Shown here one piece after another: positions 34,465 to 46,123 of a stretch of DNA of 64,000 bases. The position numbers and the translations under genes are program-made. Source of the DNA: Aquisalimonas lutea (GTDB taxonomy: Bacteria > Pseudomonadota > Gammaproteobacteria > Nitrococcales > Aquisalimonadaceae); NCBI RefSeq assembly GCF_030409225.1, contig NZ_JAUFPK010000006.1, positions 1 through 64,000 on the forward strand, written 5' to 3'. Position 1 is the first letter of the stretch. Every line of letters starts with the position of its first letter. The notes below the pieces were generated by a model. The model worked only from the letters and a program-made list of their open reading frames with translations, was not told the DNA's origin and did no database searches.

Positions 34465-35397
34465 ATGTCCGAGCACCCCGTACCCTGCATCATGGGGCCG
34501 ACGGCCTCCGGCAAGACCGGTGTCGCGGTGGCGCTGGCGCAGCGCTTCCCCGTGCGGATCATCAGCGTGGACTCCGCCCAGGTCTACCGCGGCATGGACA
34601 TCGGCACCGCCAAGCCCGACGCGGCAACCCTCGCGGTGGCGCCCCACCGTCTCCTGGACATCCGCGATCCCGCGGACAGCTATTCCGCCGCCGACTTCTG
34701 CGCCGACGTGCGCCGGGAGATCGACGCGGCCCGCGCCGCCGGCGAATGGCCGCTGCTGGTCGGCGGCAGCATGCTGTATTTCCGCGCCCTGGCGTACGGT
34801 CTCGCCGATCTGCCGTCCGCCGATGCCGCCGTGCGCCGGGAGATCGAGGCCGAGGCCGCGGAGCACGGCTGGCCGGCCCTGCACCGGCGGCTGGCGGCCG
34901 TCGACCCGGCCAGCGCCGGGCGCATCCATCCCAACGACGCCCAGCGCATCCAGCGCGCCCTGGAAGTGCGGCGGCTCACCGGGGAGACCATGACGGCGCG
35001 GCTGCACCGACGGGACCGGCAGCCCCCGGGGCCGGCCCTGGCGAAATGGGTGCTGGTTCCGCGCGAGCGCAGCCGGCTGCACCGGCGCATCGAGGAGCGT
35101 TTCGAGGCGATGCTGGCCGCGGGCTTCGTCGGCGAGGTGGAAGCCCTCCGCGCCCGCGGCGATCTCGATGTGAACCTTCCCTCCATGCGCGCTGTCGGTT
35201 ATCGGCAGGTCTGGCAGTATCTCGACGGCGAGGGCGACCTGGCGACACTCCGGCAGCGGGGTGTCATCGCCACCCGGCAGTTCGCCAAGCGGCAGCTGAC
35301 CTGGCTCCGTCGGGAGGCCGACGCCGCCTGGCTGGATCCGGATGCGGACGATGCCGTGGAGGCCGTGGCGCGATGGCTCGCGGCCCCGGGGCCGTAG
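34465..35397 (+). CDS. miaA: tRNA dimethylallyltransferase
   Basis: Prenylates A37 of tRNAs reading UNN codons. 310 residues. P-loop IMGPTASGKTGVAVALAQ (residues 9-26), ISVDSAQVYRGMDIGTAKP, LLVGGSMLYFRAL, PNDAQRIQRALEVRRLTG and MRAVGYRQVWQYL are the family signatures. It begins two bases after the mutL stop and precedes hfq. Confidence 0.97.
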   Translation: MSEHPVPCIMGPTASGKTGVAVALAQRFPVRIISVDSAQVYRGMDIGTAKPDAATLAVAPHRLLDIRDPADSYSAADFCADVRREIDAARAAGEWPLLVGGSMLYFRALAYGLADLPSADAAVRREIEAEAAEHGWPALHRRLAAVDPASAGRIHPNDAQRIQRALEVRRLTGETMTARLHRRDRQPPGPALAKWVLVPRERSRLHRRIEERFEAMLAAGFVGEVEALRARGDLDVNLPSMRAVGYRQVWQYLDGEGDLATLRQRGVIATRQFAKRQLTWLRREADAAWLDPDADDAVEAVARWLAAPGP

Positions 35398-35533
35398 GGT
35401 CTTCCGCATGCCTTCGGGGCGGAGTCCGGCGGGGCGGCTATGCTAGACTGGCAGCGGGTACTGCTTGAACGCATGGCGTGCGTGCGGGCCTGCGATAAGA
35501 ACAAGCTCAACCGGAATTGAAAGGGGTCGAACA

Positions 35534-35791
35534 ATGTCCAAGGGACAGTCGCTGCAGGAACCATTTCTCAATGCACTGCGCAAGGAACGGATTCCTGTCT
35601 CCATTTACCTGGTCAACGGGATCAAGCTGCAAGGGCAGATCGAATCCTTCGACCAGTTCGTGATCCTGCTGCGCAACACCGTGAATCAGATGGTCTACAA
35701 GCACGCCGTTTCAACGATCGTGCCTGCCCGCAACGTCAAGCTGGCGCCGGCGGAGCAGGAGCGGGGTGGTCAGGATATTGGCAACGAGTGA
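35534..35791 (+). CDS. hfq: RNA chaperone Hfq
   Basis: Hexameric Sm-like protein that pairs small RNAs with mRNAs. 85 residues: [20 protein letters not shown], Sm1 [19 protein letters not shown] and Sm2 [12 protein letters not shown] (with the KHA proximal-face motif). The C-terminal tail is short. The next gene, hflX, overlaps its end by 26 bases. Confidence 0.98.
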   Translation: MSKGQSLQEPFLNALRKERIPVSIYLVNGIKLQGQIESFDQFVILLRNTVNQMVYKHAVSTIVPARNVKLAPAEQERGGQDIGNE

Positions 35792-37109
35792 GCTGACCGG
35801 GCCGGCCGCGTCGGCACTGAACCTGTTCGATCGACCCGAGGGTGGTGAGCGCGCCCTGCTGGTGCACCTGGACACCGAGGGGCGGGGCGTCGCCGACGCC
35901 CTGGAGGAGCTCCGGTCCCTGGCGGAGTCCGCCGGCGCCGAGGTGGTGGACACGTTCGTCAGCCGCCGCAAGGCGCCTGACCCGCGCTACTACATCGGCA
36001 GCGGCAAGGTCGACGAGCTCGCCGCCCTGGTCGCCTCCGGACAGGCGGATCTGGTGCTGCTGAATCATGTCCTGTCGCCGAGCCAGGAACGCAACCTGGA
36101 GCAGGCCCTGCGCTGCCGCGTCCTGGATCGCACCGGCCTGATCCTGGATATCTTCGCCCAGCGGGCACGGACCCACGAGGGCAAGCTCCAGGTGGAGCTG
36201 GCGCAGCTGCGGCACATGGCCACCCGCCTGGTACGCGGCTGGTCGCACCTGGAGCGCCAGAAGGGCGGGATCGGCCAGCGCGGGCCGGGCGAGACCCAGC
36301 TGGAGATGGACCGGCGCATGCTGGGCGTGCGCATCAAGCAGCTGGAGAAGCGCATCGCCCGCGTCCGGCAGCAGCGCGAGCAGGGTCGCCAGGCGCGGCG
36401 CAAGCAGGAAGTGCCGACGGTGTCGCTGGTGGGCTATACCAACGCCGGCAAGTCGACGCTGTTCAACCAGCTCACCCAGGCGGGCGTCTACGCCGACGAC
36501 CGGCTGTTCGCCACCCTGGATACCACCCTGCGCCGGGTGCTGCTGGCCACCGGCGAGCCCTTCGTGCTGGCAGATACCGTCGGGTTCATCCGTGAGCTGC
36601 CCCATCAGCTGGTGGCGGCATTCCGCTCCACGCTGGAGGAGGCCACCGAATCCCAGCTGCTGGTGCACGTCATCGATGCCGGCGACGACAACCGTGACGC
36701 CAGCATCGGGCAGGTGGAGTCGGTGCTCGACGCCATCGGCGCCGGGGACATTCCGCGCATCCGCGTGTACAACAAGATCGACCGCACGGCGCGCGAGCCG
36801 GGCGTCTCGGTGGACCCGGAGTCCGGCATCACCGATGTCCGGGTGTCGGCCGCCGACGGACGCGGCATGGACCTGCTGCTCGCCGCCATCGCCGACAATG
36901 TCGCCGCCGAGCGGGTCCGGGGCCGGGTCAGCCTGCGGCCGGAGCAGGGCCGGCTGCGTTCCCGGTTCTTCGACCTGGGCGAGGTCATCGGCGAGGACTG
37001 GACGGAATCCGGCGAGCTGGTACTGGAGATCGACATCCGCCGGCGCGATCTCGATCATCTCTACGAGAAAGAGGGCCTGACGGCGCCCCTGCAGTCGCTG
37101 CCGCAGTGA
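35766..37109 (+). CDS. hflX: Ribosome-rescue GTPase HflX
   Basis: GTPase that splits stalled ribosomes. 447 residues: N-terminal substrate domain ([17 protein letters not shown]), the glycine-rich linker [18 protein letters not shown], then the G domain with G1 [17 protein letters not shown]3 [11 protein letters not shown] and G4 YNKID. GTG 35766 is used as start, giving the standard N-terminal length. Confidence 0.96.
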   Translation: MVRILATSELTGPAASALNLFDRPEGGERALLVHLDTEGRGVADALEELRSLAESAGAEVVDTFVSRRKAPDPRYYIGSGKVDELAALVASGQADLVLLNHVLSPSQERNLEQALRCRVLDRTGLILDIFAQRARTHEGKLQVELAQLRHMATRLVRGWSHLERQKGGIGQRGPGETQLEMDRRMLGVRIKQLEKRIARVRQQREQGRQARRKQEVPTVSLVGYTNAGKSTLFNQLTQAGVYADDRLFATLDTTLRRVLLATGEPFVLADTVGFIRELPHQLVAAFRSTLEEATESQLLVHVIDAGDDNRDASIGQVESVLDAIGAGDIPRIRVYNKIDRTAREPGVSVDPESGITDVRVSAADGRGMDLLLAAIADNVAAERVRGRVSLRPEQGRLRSRFFDLGEVIGEDWTESGELVLEIDIRRRDLDHLYEKEGLTAPLQSLPQ

Positions 37110-37199
37110 CTTGTTGCGGGGCAGCGTCCCGGGTCATTACAATCCACGTTTTGTCTGCGGCCCGCGCGCATCCAAATCATCCACCATGCGGAGAAGGGT

Positions 37200-38426
37200 A
37201 TGTCCTGGAACGAACCCGGTCGTGGCAATCGGGACCCGTGGGGCGGCTCGGGAAATCAGGGGCCACCGGACCTGGACGAGGTCATCCGGAAGGTCAAAGG
37301 GAAGTTCAGCGGGTTGTTCGGCGGCAAGGGGTCTTCCGGCGGCAACGGCCAGGGGGGTGATTCCGGCGGCGGTTCGTCCGGGGTCAGTTTCAAGGCCGTG
37401 GGCGCGATTGTCGGCATCGCCGTGGTGATCTGGCTGGCTTCCGGCATCTACATCGTGGACGAGGGCTGGCGCGGCGTGGAGAAGCGCTTCGGCGCCTATC
37501 ACCGCACCACCATGCCCGGTCCGCACTGGCGGCCGCCGGTGCCCATCGGCTCGGTGCAGCAGGTCAACGTCGAGACCATCCGGGTCTCCGAGATCGGCTA
37601 CCAGAGCGGCAGCGGCGGCACGTCCCGCCGGCAGGTGCCGGAAGAGGCGCTCATGCTCACCCAGGACGAGAACATCGTCGACGTGCAGCTGGCGGTGCAG
37701 TATCGGGTGGATGATCCGGCGGCGTACGCGTTCAACTTCCGCCAGCCCGACCAGACCCTGAAGGACATGGCCGAGAGCGCCCTGCGCGAGACCGTGGGCA
37801 AGCGGCGCATGGATTTCGTCCTCACCGAAGGGCGAACCGAGGTCGCCCGCCGCACCCGCGAGCTCGTCAGCCAGGCCATGGAGGACTACGGCACCGGCCT
37901 GACGGTGGTCAGCGTCGACATGCAGGACGTCCAGCCGCCGGACGAGGTCCAGGGGGCGTTCGAGGACGCCATCATGGCGCGCGAGGACGAGCAGCGGAAG
38001 ATCAACCAGGCCAACGCCTATCGCAACGAGGTGATCCCCCGGGCACAGGGCGAGGCCGCGCGCATCCGCGAGGAGGCGGAGGGCTACCGGCAGCAGGTCA
38101 TCGCCGAGGCCGAGGGCGAGAGCGCCCGGTTCCAGGCGTTGCTGCGCGAGTACAGCCAGGCGCCCGGGGTCACCCGGACGCGGCTGTACCTGGATGCCGT
38201 CTCCGATATCTATTCCCGGAGCCGCAAGATTCTCATGACCGGGGACTCCGCCGATTCGTTGCTGTACCTTCCCCTGAATCGCATGAGCAGCGGCTCGGGG
38301 GGCCAGGGCGGATCCGCCCAGGCGCTGGATCGGGACGTGCTCGACCGGCGCGTGAGCTCCGGTGACGGGCAACAGAACAGCAGTGGACGCAGCAGGGGTG
38401 ATCTGCGGTCCCGGGAGACGCGCTGA
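37200..38426 (+). CDS. hflK: HflK, FtsH-regulating SPFH protein
   Basis: Membrane-anchored SPFH/prohibitin protein that with HflC surrounds the FtsH protease. 408 residues: a Gly/Ser-rich cytoplasmic start (MSWNEPGRGNRDPWGG...), one transmembrane helix (about 65-82), then the SPFH domain (EGWRGVEKRFGAY..., VQYRVDDPAAYAF) and a long helical EAEGESARF region. Its stop overlaps hflC (TGATG). Confidence 0.96.
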   Translation: MSWNEPGRGNRDPWGGSGNQGPPDLDEVIRKVKGKFSGLFGGKGSSGGNGQGGDSGGGSSGVSFKAVGAIVGIAVVIWLASGIYIVDEGWRGVEKRFGAYHRTTMPGPHWRPPVPIGSVQQVNVETIRVSEIGYQSGSGGTSRRQVPEEALMLTQDENIVDVQLAVQYRVDDPAAYAFNFRQPDQTLKDMAESALRETVGKRRMDFVLTEGRTEVARRTRELVSQAMEDYGTGLTVVSVDMQDVQPPDEVQGAFEDAIMAREDEQRKINQANAYRNEVIPRAQGEAARIREEAEGYRQQVIAEAEGESARFQALLREYSQAPGVTRTRLYLDAVSDIYSRSRKILMTGDSADSLLYLPLNRMSSGSGGQGGSAQALDRDVLDRRVSSGDGQQNSSGRSRGDLRSRETR

Positions 38427-39301
38427 TGCAATCGCTCAAGACTGTCGCCGGAATCGTCATCGCCGCAGCGCTGGTGCTCGGCTATTTCTCCGTGTTCACC
38501 GTGGACGAGACGGAGGAGGCCCTGAAGTTCCGCCTGGGCGAGATCCAGCGGGCCGATTACGAGCCGGGGCTGCATTTCAAGATGCCGTTCGTGAACAACG
38601 TGCGCACCTTCGACGCCCGGGTCCAGACCCTGGACTCCGACCCGGAACGCTATCTCACCGGCGAGCTCAAGAACGTCATCGTCGACGCCTTCGTGAAGTG
38701 GCGTATCGAGGACGTGCGCGAGTACTACACCACCGTGGGCGGCGACCCGATGCGGGCCAACTCCCGCCTCAACGAGAACATCAAGGACAGCCTGCGCAGC
38801 GAGTTCGGGCGGCGCACCATCCAGGAGGTGGTCTCCGGCGAGCGGGGCCAGATCATGCAGATCCTCAGCGAGCAGGCCAACAACTACGCCGCCGGGCTCG
38901 GGATCGAGGTGCTGGACGTCCGTATCAAGCGGGTGGATCTGCCGGAGAACGTCAGTGAATCGGTATTCCAGCGCATGGTCGCCGAGCGCGAGCGGGTGGC
39001 CCGGGACATCCGCGCCAGCGGCGACGAGGCCGCCGAGCGCATCCGTGCCGACGCCGATCGCCAGCGCACGGTGATCCTGGCCGAAGCGCGGCGCGACGCC
39101 GAGGAGCTGCGCGGCGAGGGCGAGGCCGAAGCGACGCAGATCTTCGCCCGGGCCGCCCAGCAGGACCGCGAGTTCTTCGATTTCTGGCGGAGCCTGCGGG
39201 CCTACGACGAGGCGTTCCGGAGCCAGGACGACGTTCTCGTGCTGACCCCGGAGAGCCAGTTCTTCCGGTACCTGGAGAACCCGAACGCCGGCGAGAACTG
39301 A
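38426..39301 (+). CDS. hflC: HflC, FtsH-regulating SPFH protein
   Basis: 291 residues: N-terminal transmembrane helix (GIVIAAALVLGYFSVFTV), SPFH domain (VDETEEALKFRLGEIQRADY, FVKWRIEDVREYY) and a coiled-coil C-terminal half (RADADRQRTVILAEARRDAE). Partner of HflK, translated from an overlapping start. Confidence 0.97.
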   Translation: MQSLKTVAGIVIAAALVLGYFSVFTVDETEEALKFRLGEIQRADYEPGLHFKMPFVNNVRTFDARVQTLDSDPERYLTGELKNVIVDAFVKWRIEDVREYYTTVGGDPMRANSRLNENIKDSLRSEFGRRTIQEVVSGERGQIMQILSEQANNYAAGLGIEVLDVRIKRVDLPENVSESVFQRMVAERERVARDIRASGDEAAERIRADADRQRTVILAEARRDAEELRGEGEAEATQIFARAAQQDREFFDFWRSLRAYDEAFRSQDDVLVLTPESQFFRYLENPNAGEN

Positions 39302-39328
39302 GGCCGCGCTCACGGTCGCGGGACGGCA

Positions 39329-39383
39329 CCGGGCGGTTGCCTGCTGACCTCACGGCGGGTCGGTCAACCGCCCGGCTTTTTTT
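39329..39383 (+). terminator. Intrinsic terminator after hflC
   Basis: CCGGGCGGTTG and CAACCGCCCGG form an 11-bp stem with a loop of about 25 bases, followed by CTTTTTTT. It lies between hflC and the DUF2065 gene, separating the hfq-hflX-hflK-hflC block from the following genes. Confidence 0.8.
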
Positions 39384-39392
39384 GGAGGCTGC

Positions 39393-39587
39393 ATGGCGGG
39401 CTTCGATCTGCTGATCACGGCGGTTGCCCTGGTTCTGATCCTGGAGGGTATCCTGCCGTTCCTGAGCCCGGCGATGCTGCGGCGGTATCTCGCCCAGGTC
39501 CAGGCGATGGACGACCGGAGCCTGCGCCTGGGCGGGCTGGCGGCCATGCTGAGCGGCCTGGGTCTGCTGTATCTGTTCGGGCCGTGA
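39393..39587 (+). CDS. DUF2065 (YjeT-like) small membrane protein
   Basis: 64 residues with two hydrophobic helices: LLITAVALVLILEGILPFL and LGGLAAMLSGLGLLYLFGP. This matches DUF2065, which conserves this place between hflC and hisZ/purA. Function unknown; probably an inner-membrane accessory protein. Confidence 0.9.
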   Translation: MAGFDLLITAVALVLILEGILPFLSPAMLRRYLAQVQAMDDRSLRLGGLAAMLSGLGLLYLFGP

Positions 39588-39603
39588 CGGGAGCGACAGC
39601 GCC

Positions 39604-42184
<2,581 letters not shown>

Positions 42185-42226
42185 CGCTCCCGCAGGTTCT
42201 GCAGCGAAGGGCAGTGCAACAAAAAA

Positions 42227-42253
42227 GGCGACCCGTTCTGGTCGCCCTTTTTT
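42227..42253. terminator. Bidirectional terminator between purA and tRNA-Leu
   Basis: AAAAAA-GGCGACC-cgttct-GGTCGCC-cTTTTTT: a 7-bp stem flanked by A-run and T-run, so it serves both the plus-strand purA transcript and the minus-strand tRNA-Leu transcript. Confidence 0.9.
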
Positions 42254-42259
42254 CATGCC

Positions 42260-42346
42260 TGGTGCCCAGGAGAGGACTTGAACCTCCACGGGGTCTCCCC
42301 CACTAGCACCTGAAGCTAGCGCGTCTACCAATTCCGCCACCTGGGC
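42260..42346 (-). tRNA. tRNA-Leu (anticodon CAG)
   Basis: 87 nt on the minus strand with encoded CCA. GCCCAGGTGGCGGAATTGG start, anticodon loop CTTCAGG, long variable arm typical of leucine tRNA, and GGTTCAAGTCC T arm. Confidence 0.97.
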
Positions 42347-42384
42347 CTGATTGTGCGGGGCCAGCGCCCCGGATCAGGGCGCGT

Positions 42385-42413
42385 ACTTTACCGAGGCCCC
42401 CGGGGGCTGTCAA
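42385..42413 (-). promoter_or_regulatory. Promoter of tRNA-Leu(CAG)
   Basis: Minus-strand TTGACA (42408-42413), 17-bp spacer, TAAAGT (42385-42390). Predicted start about 30 bases before the tRNA. Confidence 0.65.
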
Positions 42414-42534
42414 CGACCGCGGACGCCCCTGCGATTGCATGTGCGGGGTGAAAGCGTATCCTCGTGCGCATCCCTGCGGCGCGGCGATTCCCGCGCCTCC
42501 GGAAACGTTCGTCAACGGGAGATACCCAGAGCCT

Positions 42535-44856
42535 ATGGCAAAAAGGAAACAACAGCGCGACGCGGCGGCCGACCCCTATCGTGAGCGCGAGCAGAGCAAG
42601 TACGACAATCCGGTCCCGAGCCGCGAGTTCCTCATGGAGGTGATCGCCGACCAGGCGCGGCCGCTGACCCGGGATCAGCTGGCGCGCACCCTGGAGCTGG
42701 AGGATCCCGACGCCCTTGAGGGGCTGCGCCGGCGCCTCATCGCCATGGAGCGCGACGGCCAGGTCATCCGCAACCGGCGCGGCGGCTATGTGCTGGTGGA
42801 CAACGAGGAGCTGCTGCGCGGCCGCGTCGTCGGCCACCAGGACGGCTACGGCCAGCTCGCCCCGGATGTCGGCGGCCAGCGCATCTACATCTCGCCCCGG
42901 GACATGCGCATGGTCCTGCACGGCGACCGGGCGGTGGTGCGGGTCACCGGCGTCAACCACGAGGGCGAGCCCGCCGGCCTGCTGGTGGAGGTGATCGAGC
43001 GCGCCAACAAGACGGTGGTGGGGCGCTACTTCGAGGAAAGCGGCATCGGCTTCGTGGTGCCGAGCAACCGCCGCATCCACCAGGACGTCATCGTGCCCGC
43101 CGGCGAGCAGCACAATGCCAGCAACGGCGAGCTGGTGGTGGCGCAGATCAACCAGCAGCCCACCATGCGCCGCCAGCCCATCGGCGAGGTGATCCAGGTG
43201 CTGGGCGAGCACATCCAGCCGGGCACCGAGATCGAGACCGCGCAGCTGATCTACGGCATCCCGGTGGAATGGCCCGATGCCGTGATGAAGGAGCTCGAGC
43301 GCATCCCCGACCAGGTGCCGGAGGCCGACAAGCAGGGCCGCAAGGACCTGCGCAAGATGCCGCTGGTGACCATCGACGGCGCCGACGCCAGGGACTTCGA
43401 CGATGCCGTCTACGCCGAGCCCAAGCCGTCCGGCTGGCGCCTGGTGGTGGCCATCGCCGACGTCTCCCACTACGTGCGCCCGGGCACCGCCCTGGATCGC
43501 GAGGCCCGCCGGCGCGGCAACTCGGTGTACTTCCCGCGCAATGTCGTGCCCATGCTGCCGGAGAAGCTCTCCAACGGGCTGTGCTCGCTGAACCCCGAGG
43601 TGGACCGGCTGTGCATGGTCTGCGACATGCTGGTCACCGGCGGCGGCGAGATCCGCCGCTCCAGCTTCTACCGGGCCGTGATGCGCTCCCACGCGCGGAT
43701 GCTCTACGACGAGGTCGCGGGCATCCTGGTGGACGGCGACCGCGACCTGCGCGCCCGCTACGAGACGCTGGTGCCGCAGCTGGAGAATCTCCACGGTGTC
43801 TACCAGTCCCTGCGCAAGGCGAGGAACCGCCGCGGTGCCATCGACTTCGAGACCACCGAGACGCAGATCCTGTTCGATGACGACGGCCTGATCCGGAGCA
43901 TCGAGCCCGTGGAGCGCAACGACGCCCACCGGCTGATCGAGGAGTGCATGCTGGCGGCGAATCAGGCCACGGCGCGCTACCTCCAGAAGCAGAAGCTGCC
44001 GGCGTTGTTCCGCAACCACGAGGGCCCGGACGAGGACCGCCTGGACAACCTCAACCGCTTCCTGGCCGAGACCGGGCTGCGCCTGGGCGGCGGCGACGAC
44101 CCGCAGCCGGGCGATTTCGCCAAGCTCCTGCGCAGCGTCCAGAATCGCCCGGACCGGCACCTCATCCAGACGGTGATGCTGCGCTCGCTCAAGCAGGCGG
44201 TCTATCACCCGGTGAACTCGGGGCACTTCGGCCTGGCCATGAACGAGTACGCCCACTTCACGTCCCCCATCCGGCGCTATCCGGACCTGCTGGTGCACCG
44301 GGGCATCGGCCACGTGCTCGACGGCGGCAAGGGCAGCAACTTCCCCATCGGCCAGGACGAGCTGCTCAGCCTCGGCGAGCACTTCTCCATGACCGAGCGG
44401 CGCGCCGACGAGGCCACCCGGGACGCGGAGGCCATCCTCAAGTGCCAGTACATCCGCGACAAGGTGGGCGAGGAGTACAACGGCACGGTCACGGGGGTCA
44501 CCGGCTTCGGCCTGTTCGTGGAGCTGGACGACCTCTATGTGGACGGCCTGGTGCACGTCACCCAGCTGGAGAACGATTTCTTCCGCTTCGACCCCATCGG
44601 CCACCACCTCACCGGGGAGCGCACCGGCAAGGTCTACCGCCTCACCGACCGGGTGCGCGTGCGCATTGCACGCGTGGACCCGGACGAGCGCAAGGTGGAT
44701 CTGGCCATGCTGGGCTCGCTGGATGCCAACGGCGAGCTGGAGGCGCCGCTGGACGGCGATGCCGGCAAGCAGGGCAAGGGCGGGCGCAAGCGCCCGGGCA
44801 AGGGCGGCGCGGACAAGCAGCGCAAGGGCCGGCGGTCCCGCAAGGAGAAAGCCTGA
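42535..44856 (+). CDS. rnr: Ribonuclease R
   Basis: Processive 3'-5' exoribonuclease that degrades structured RNA. 773 residues: N-terminal helix-turn-helix and cold-shock domains (GRVVGHQDGYGQLAPDVGGQ), the RNB catalytic domain (TIDGADARDFDDAVYAEPK with the catalytic Asp cluster; HFGLAMNEYAHFTSPIRRYP), an S1 domain (YNGTVTGVTGFGLFVELDDL) and a Lys-rich tail. rlmB follows 3 bases later, as in E. coli. Confidence 0.97.
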   Translation: MAKRKQQRDAAADPYREREQSKYDNPVPSREFLMEVIADQARPLTRDQLARTLELEDPDALEGLRRRLIAMERDGQVIRNRRGGYVLVDNEELLRGRVVGHQDGYGQLAPDVGGQRIYISPRDMRMVLHGDRAVVRVTGVNHEGEPAGLLVEVIERANKTVVGRYFEESGIGFVVPSNRRIHQDVIVPAGEQHNASNGELVVAQINQQPTMRRQPIGEVIQVLGEHIQPGTEIETAQLIYGIPVEWPDAVMKELERIPDQVPEADKQGRKDLRKMPLVTIDGADARDFDDAVYAEPKPSGWRLVVAIADVSHYVRPGTALDREARRRGNSVYFPRNVVPMLPEKLSNGLCSLNPEVDRLCMVCDMLVTGGGEIRRSSFYRAVMRSHARMLYDEVAGILVDGDRDLRARYETLVPQLENLHGVYQSLRKARNRRGAIDFETTETQILFDDDGLIRSIEPVERNDAHRLIEECMLAANQATARYLQKQKLPALFRNHEGPDEDRLDNLNRFLAETGLRLGGGDDPQPGDFAKLLRSVQNRPDRHLIQTVMLRSLKQAVYHPVNSGHFGLAMNEYAHFTSPIRRYPDLLVHRGIGHVLDGGKGSNFPIGQDELLSLGEHFSMTERRADEATRDAEAILKCQYIRDKVGEEYNGTVTGVTGFGLFVELDDLYVDGLVHVTQLENDFFRFDPIGHHLTGERTGKVYRLTDRVRVRIARVDPDERKVDLAMLGSLDANGELEAPLDGDAGKQGKGGRKRPGKGGADKQRKGRRSRKEKA

Positions 44857-44859
44857 TCC

Positions 44860-45630
44860 GTGGCCGCCGGGGAGCTGATCCACGGTCTCCACGCGGTGCG
44901 CGCTGCCCTGCGCTACGATCCCGCCGGCGTGGTCGAGGCCTGGATGGAGCGCAGCCGGCGGGATCAGCGCATGCAGCGCCTGCGCGAGGAGCTGGAGCGC
45001 TGCGGCGCGCGTATCCAGCAGGTCTCGCGCCGCGAGCTCGACCGGCTCACTGACGGCGCCGCCCACCAGGGCGTCGTGATCCGGTTCCGCGGCGCCGCAC
45101 CGCAGGGCGACGAAGCCCTGGAAGGGCACCTGGACGGGCTGGCCGGGGCGCCGTTGCTGCTGATCCTCGACCAGGTGCAGGACCCGCACAACCTCGGGGC
45201 CTGCCTGCGTACGGCGGACGCCGCCGGCGTCGACGCCGTGGTCGCGCCGCGGGACCGCGCGGTGGGCCTGACGGCGACGGTGCACAAGGTGGCCTCGGGG
45301 GCGACGGCGAGCGTACCGTTCTTCCAGGTGACCAACCTGGCGCGCACCCTGGAGGCGCTGAAGCAGCGGGGCATCTGGCTGGTGGGCGCCGCCGGAGAGG
45401 CGGAATCGCCGCCCTGGGCCCTGGACCTGGACGGTCCGCTGGCCGTTGTCATGGGCGCCGAGGGCACCGGGTTGCGGCGGCTCACCCGCGAGGCCTGCGA
45501 CTTCCTGGCGCGGATACCCATGGCCGGCCAGGTGGAGAGCCTGAACGTCTCCGTTGCCACCGGCGTGCTGCTCTACGAGGCCGTCCGGCAGCGGCAGGCG
45601 GCCGGAACAGCTCAGCAGGCTCCGGAGTAG
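44860..45630 (+). CDS. rlmB: 23S rRNA (guanosine-2251-2'-O)-methyltransferase
   Basis: SPOUT/TrmH-type methyltransferase. 256 residues: N-terminal substrate domain (ELIHGLHAVRAAL, QQVSRRELDRLTDGAAHQGV) and the knotted domain with LLILDQVQDPHNLGACLRTA, VMGAEGTGLRRL and IPMAGQVESLNVSVATGVLL. GTG start immediately after rnr. Confidence 0.96.
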   Translation: MAAGELIHGLHAVRAALRYDPAGVVEAWMERSRRDQRMQRLREELERCGARIQQVSRRELDRLTDGAAHQGVVIRFRGAAPQGDEALEGHLDGLAGAPLLLILDQVQDPHNLGACLRTADAAGVDAVVAPRDRAVGLTATVHKVASGATASVPFFQVTNLARTLEALKQRGIWLVGAAGEAESPPWALDLDGPLAVVMGAEGTGLRRLTREACDFLARIPMAGQVESLNVSVATGVLLYEAVRQRQAAGTAQQAPE

Positions 45631-45655
45631 GGGGCGCTGGAGGGCGGGTGTCCGC

Positions 45656-45863
45656 GCCGAGTGCGGTGTGGCCTCGGGGTTCTTGTCTGGGCGACTACTG
45701 GAGCCCCGGAGCGCAGGCCGTCCGGCCCCGAAGGGGTGGCGGCAGGGATGCCGCCACCGGCTGTCAGCACAGGGATGTGCTGTCAGCCGGCCAGGCCGGA
45801 GCGGAGGAATCAGGCGGAAGTCCGGAGCCCAGACAAGAACCCCGAGGCCACACCGCACTCGGC
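45656..45863. repeat. 208-bp element: 37-bp inverted repeats with internal GGGA-loop hairpins
   Basis: 45656-45692 and 45827-45863 are perfect 37-bp inverted repeats (begins GCCGAGTGCGG, ends TTGTCTGGGC). Between them lie GGTGGCGGCA-GGGA-TGCCGCCACC (10-bp stem) and GGCTGtCAGCACA / TGTGCTGtCAGCC around another GGGA loop (13-bp stem with one T-T mismatch). Both loops contain CAGGGATG, which fits the CsrA/RsmA motif CANGGAYG presented in a hairpin. No gene is encoded. It could be a MITE-like repeat, a terminator-like element of rlmB, or a CsrA-sequestering RNA. Confidence 0.75.
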
Positions 45864-45952
45864 CCCGGATGCTTCCGTCTGCTTGATAGCCGTGTCGACA
45901 CCTGCACTGTGCAAGTGCCTCGCTTTGTCGGTCCGGTCGGTAAGCCCAAGGA

Positions 45953-45982
45953 TTTTCATCCCGCGCCCTTCCGCGCTATACT
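45953..45982 (+). promoter_or_regulatory. Promoter of the rpsF ribosomal operon
   Basis: TTTTCA (45953-45958), 18-bp spacer, TATACT (45977-45982). Predicted start near 45989, giving a leader of about 135 bases. Confidence 0.55.
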
Positions 45983-45990
45983 CCCGCGCT

Positions 45991-46053
45991 TACCCGGGCA
46001 GGTGCCCGGGTAGCTCTGCCGTGGTGCAGAGCCATCGGGCCGGAACCGGCCCG
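45991..46053 (+). promoter_or_regulatory. Triple-hairpin leader of rpsF, possible S6:S18 autoregulatory element
   Basis: Three consecutive perfect hairpins: TACCCGGGCA-gg-TGCCCGGGTA (45991-46012), GCTCTGC-cgtggt-GCAGAGC (46013-46032) and CGGGCCGG-aa-CCGGCCCG (46036-46053). They start at the predicted transcript 5' end. Leaders of rpsF operons in many bacteria bind the S6:S18 complex for feedback control; assignment to that class is inference. Confidence 0.55.
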
Positions 46054-46123
46054 TCCCTGCCTTTCGCCCGCGGCGGCAAAGGCTTCTCCGGGAACATACC
46101 CGAGTAACCGTAGGGAGCGAACA

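Noticed and set aside
42388-45858. An open frame of more than 1,100 codons on the minus strand over rnr and rlmB
   Set aside because: Typical long antisense frame of high-GC coding DNA; rich in His/Val/Leu/Gly shadow codons and covers two certain genes.
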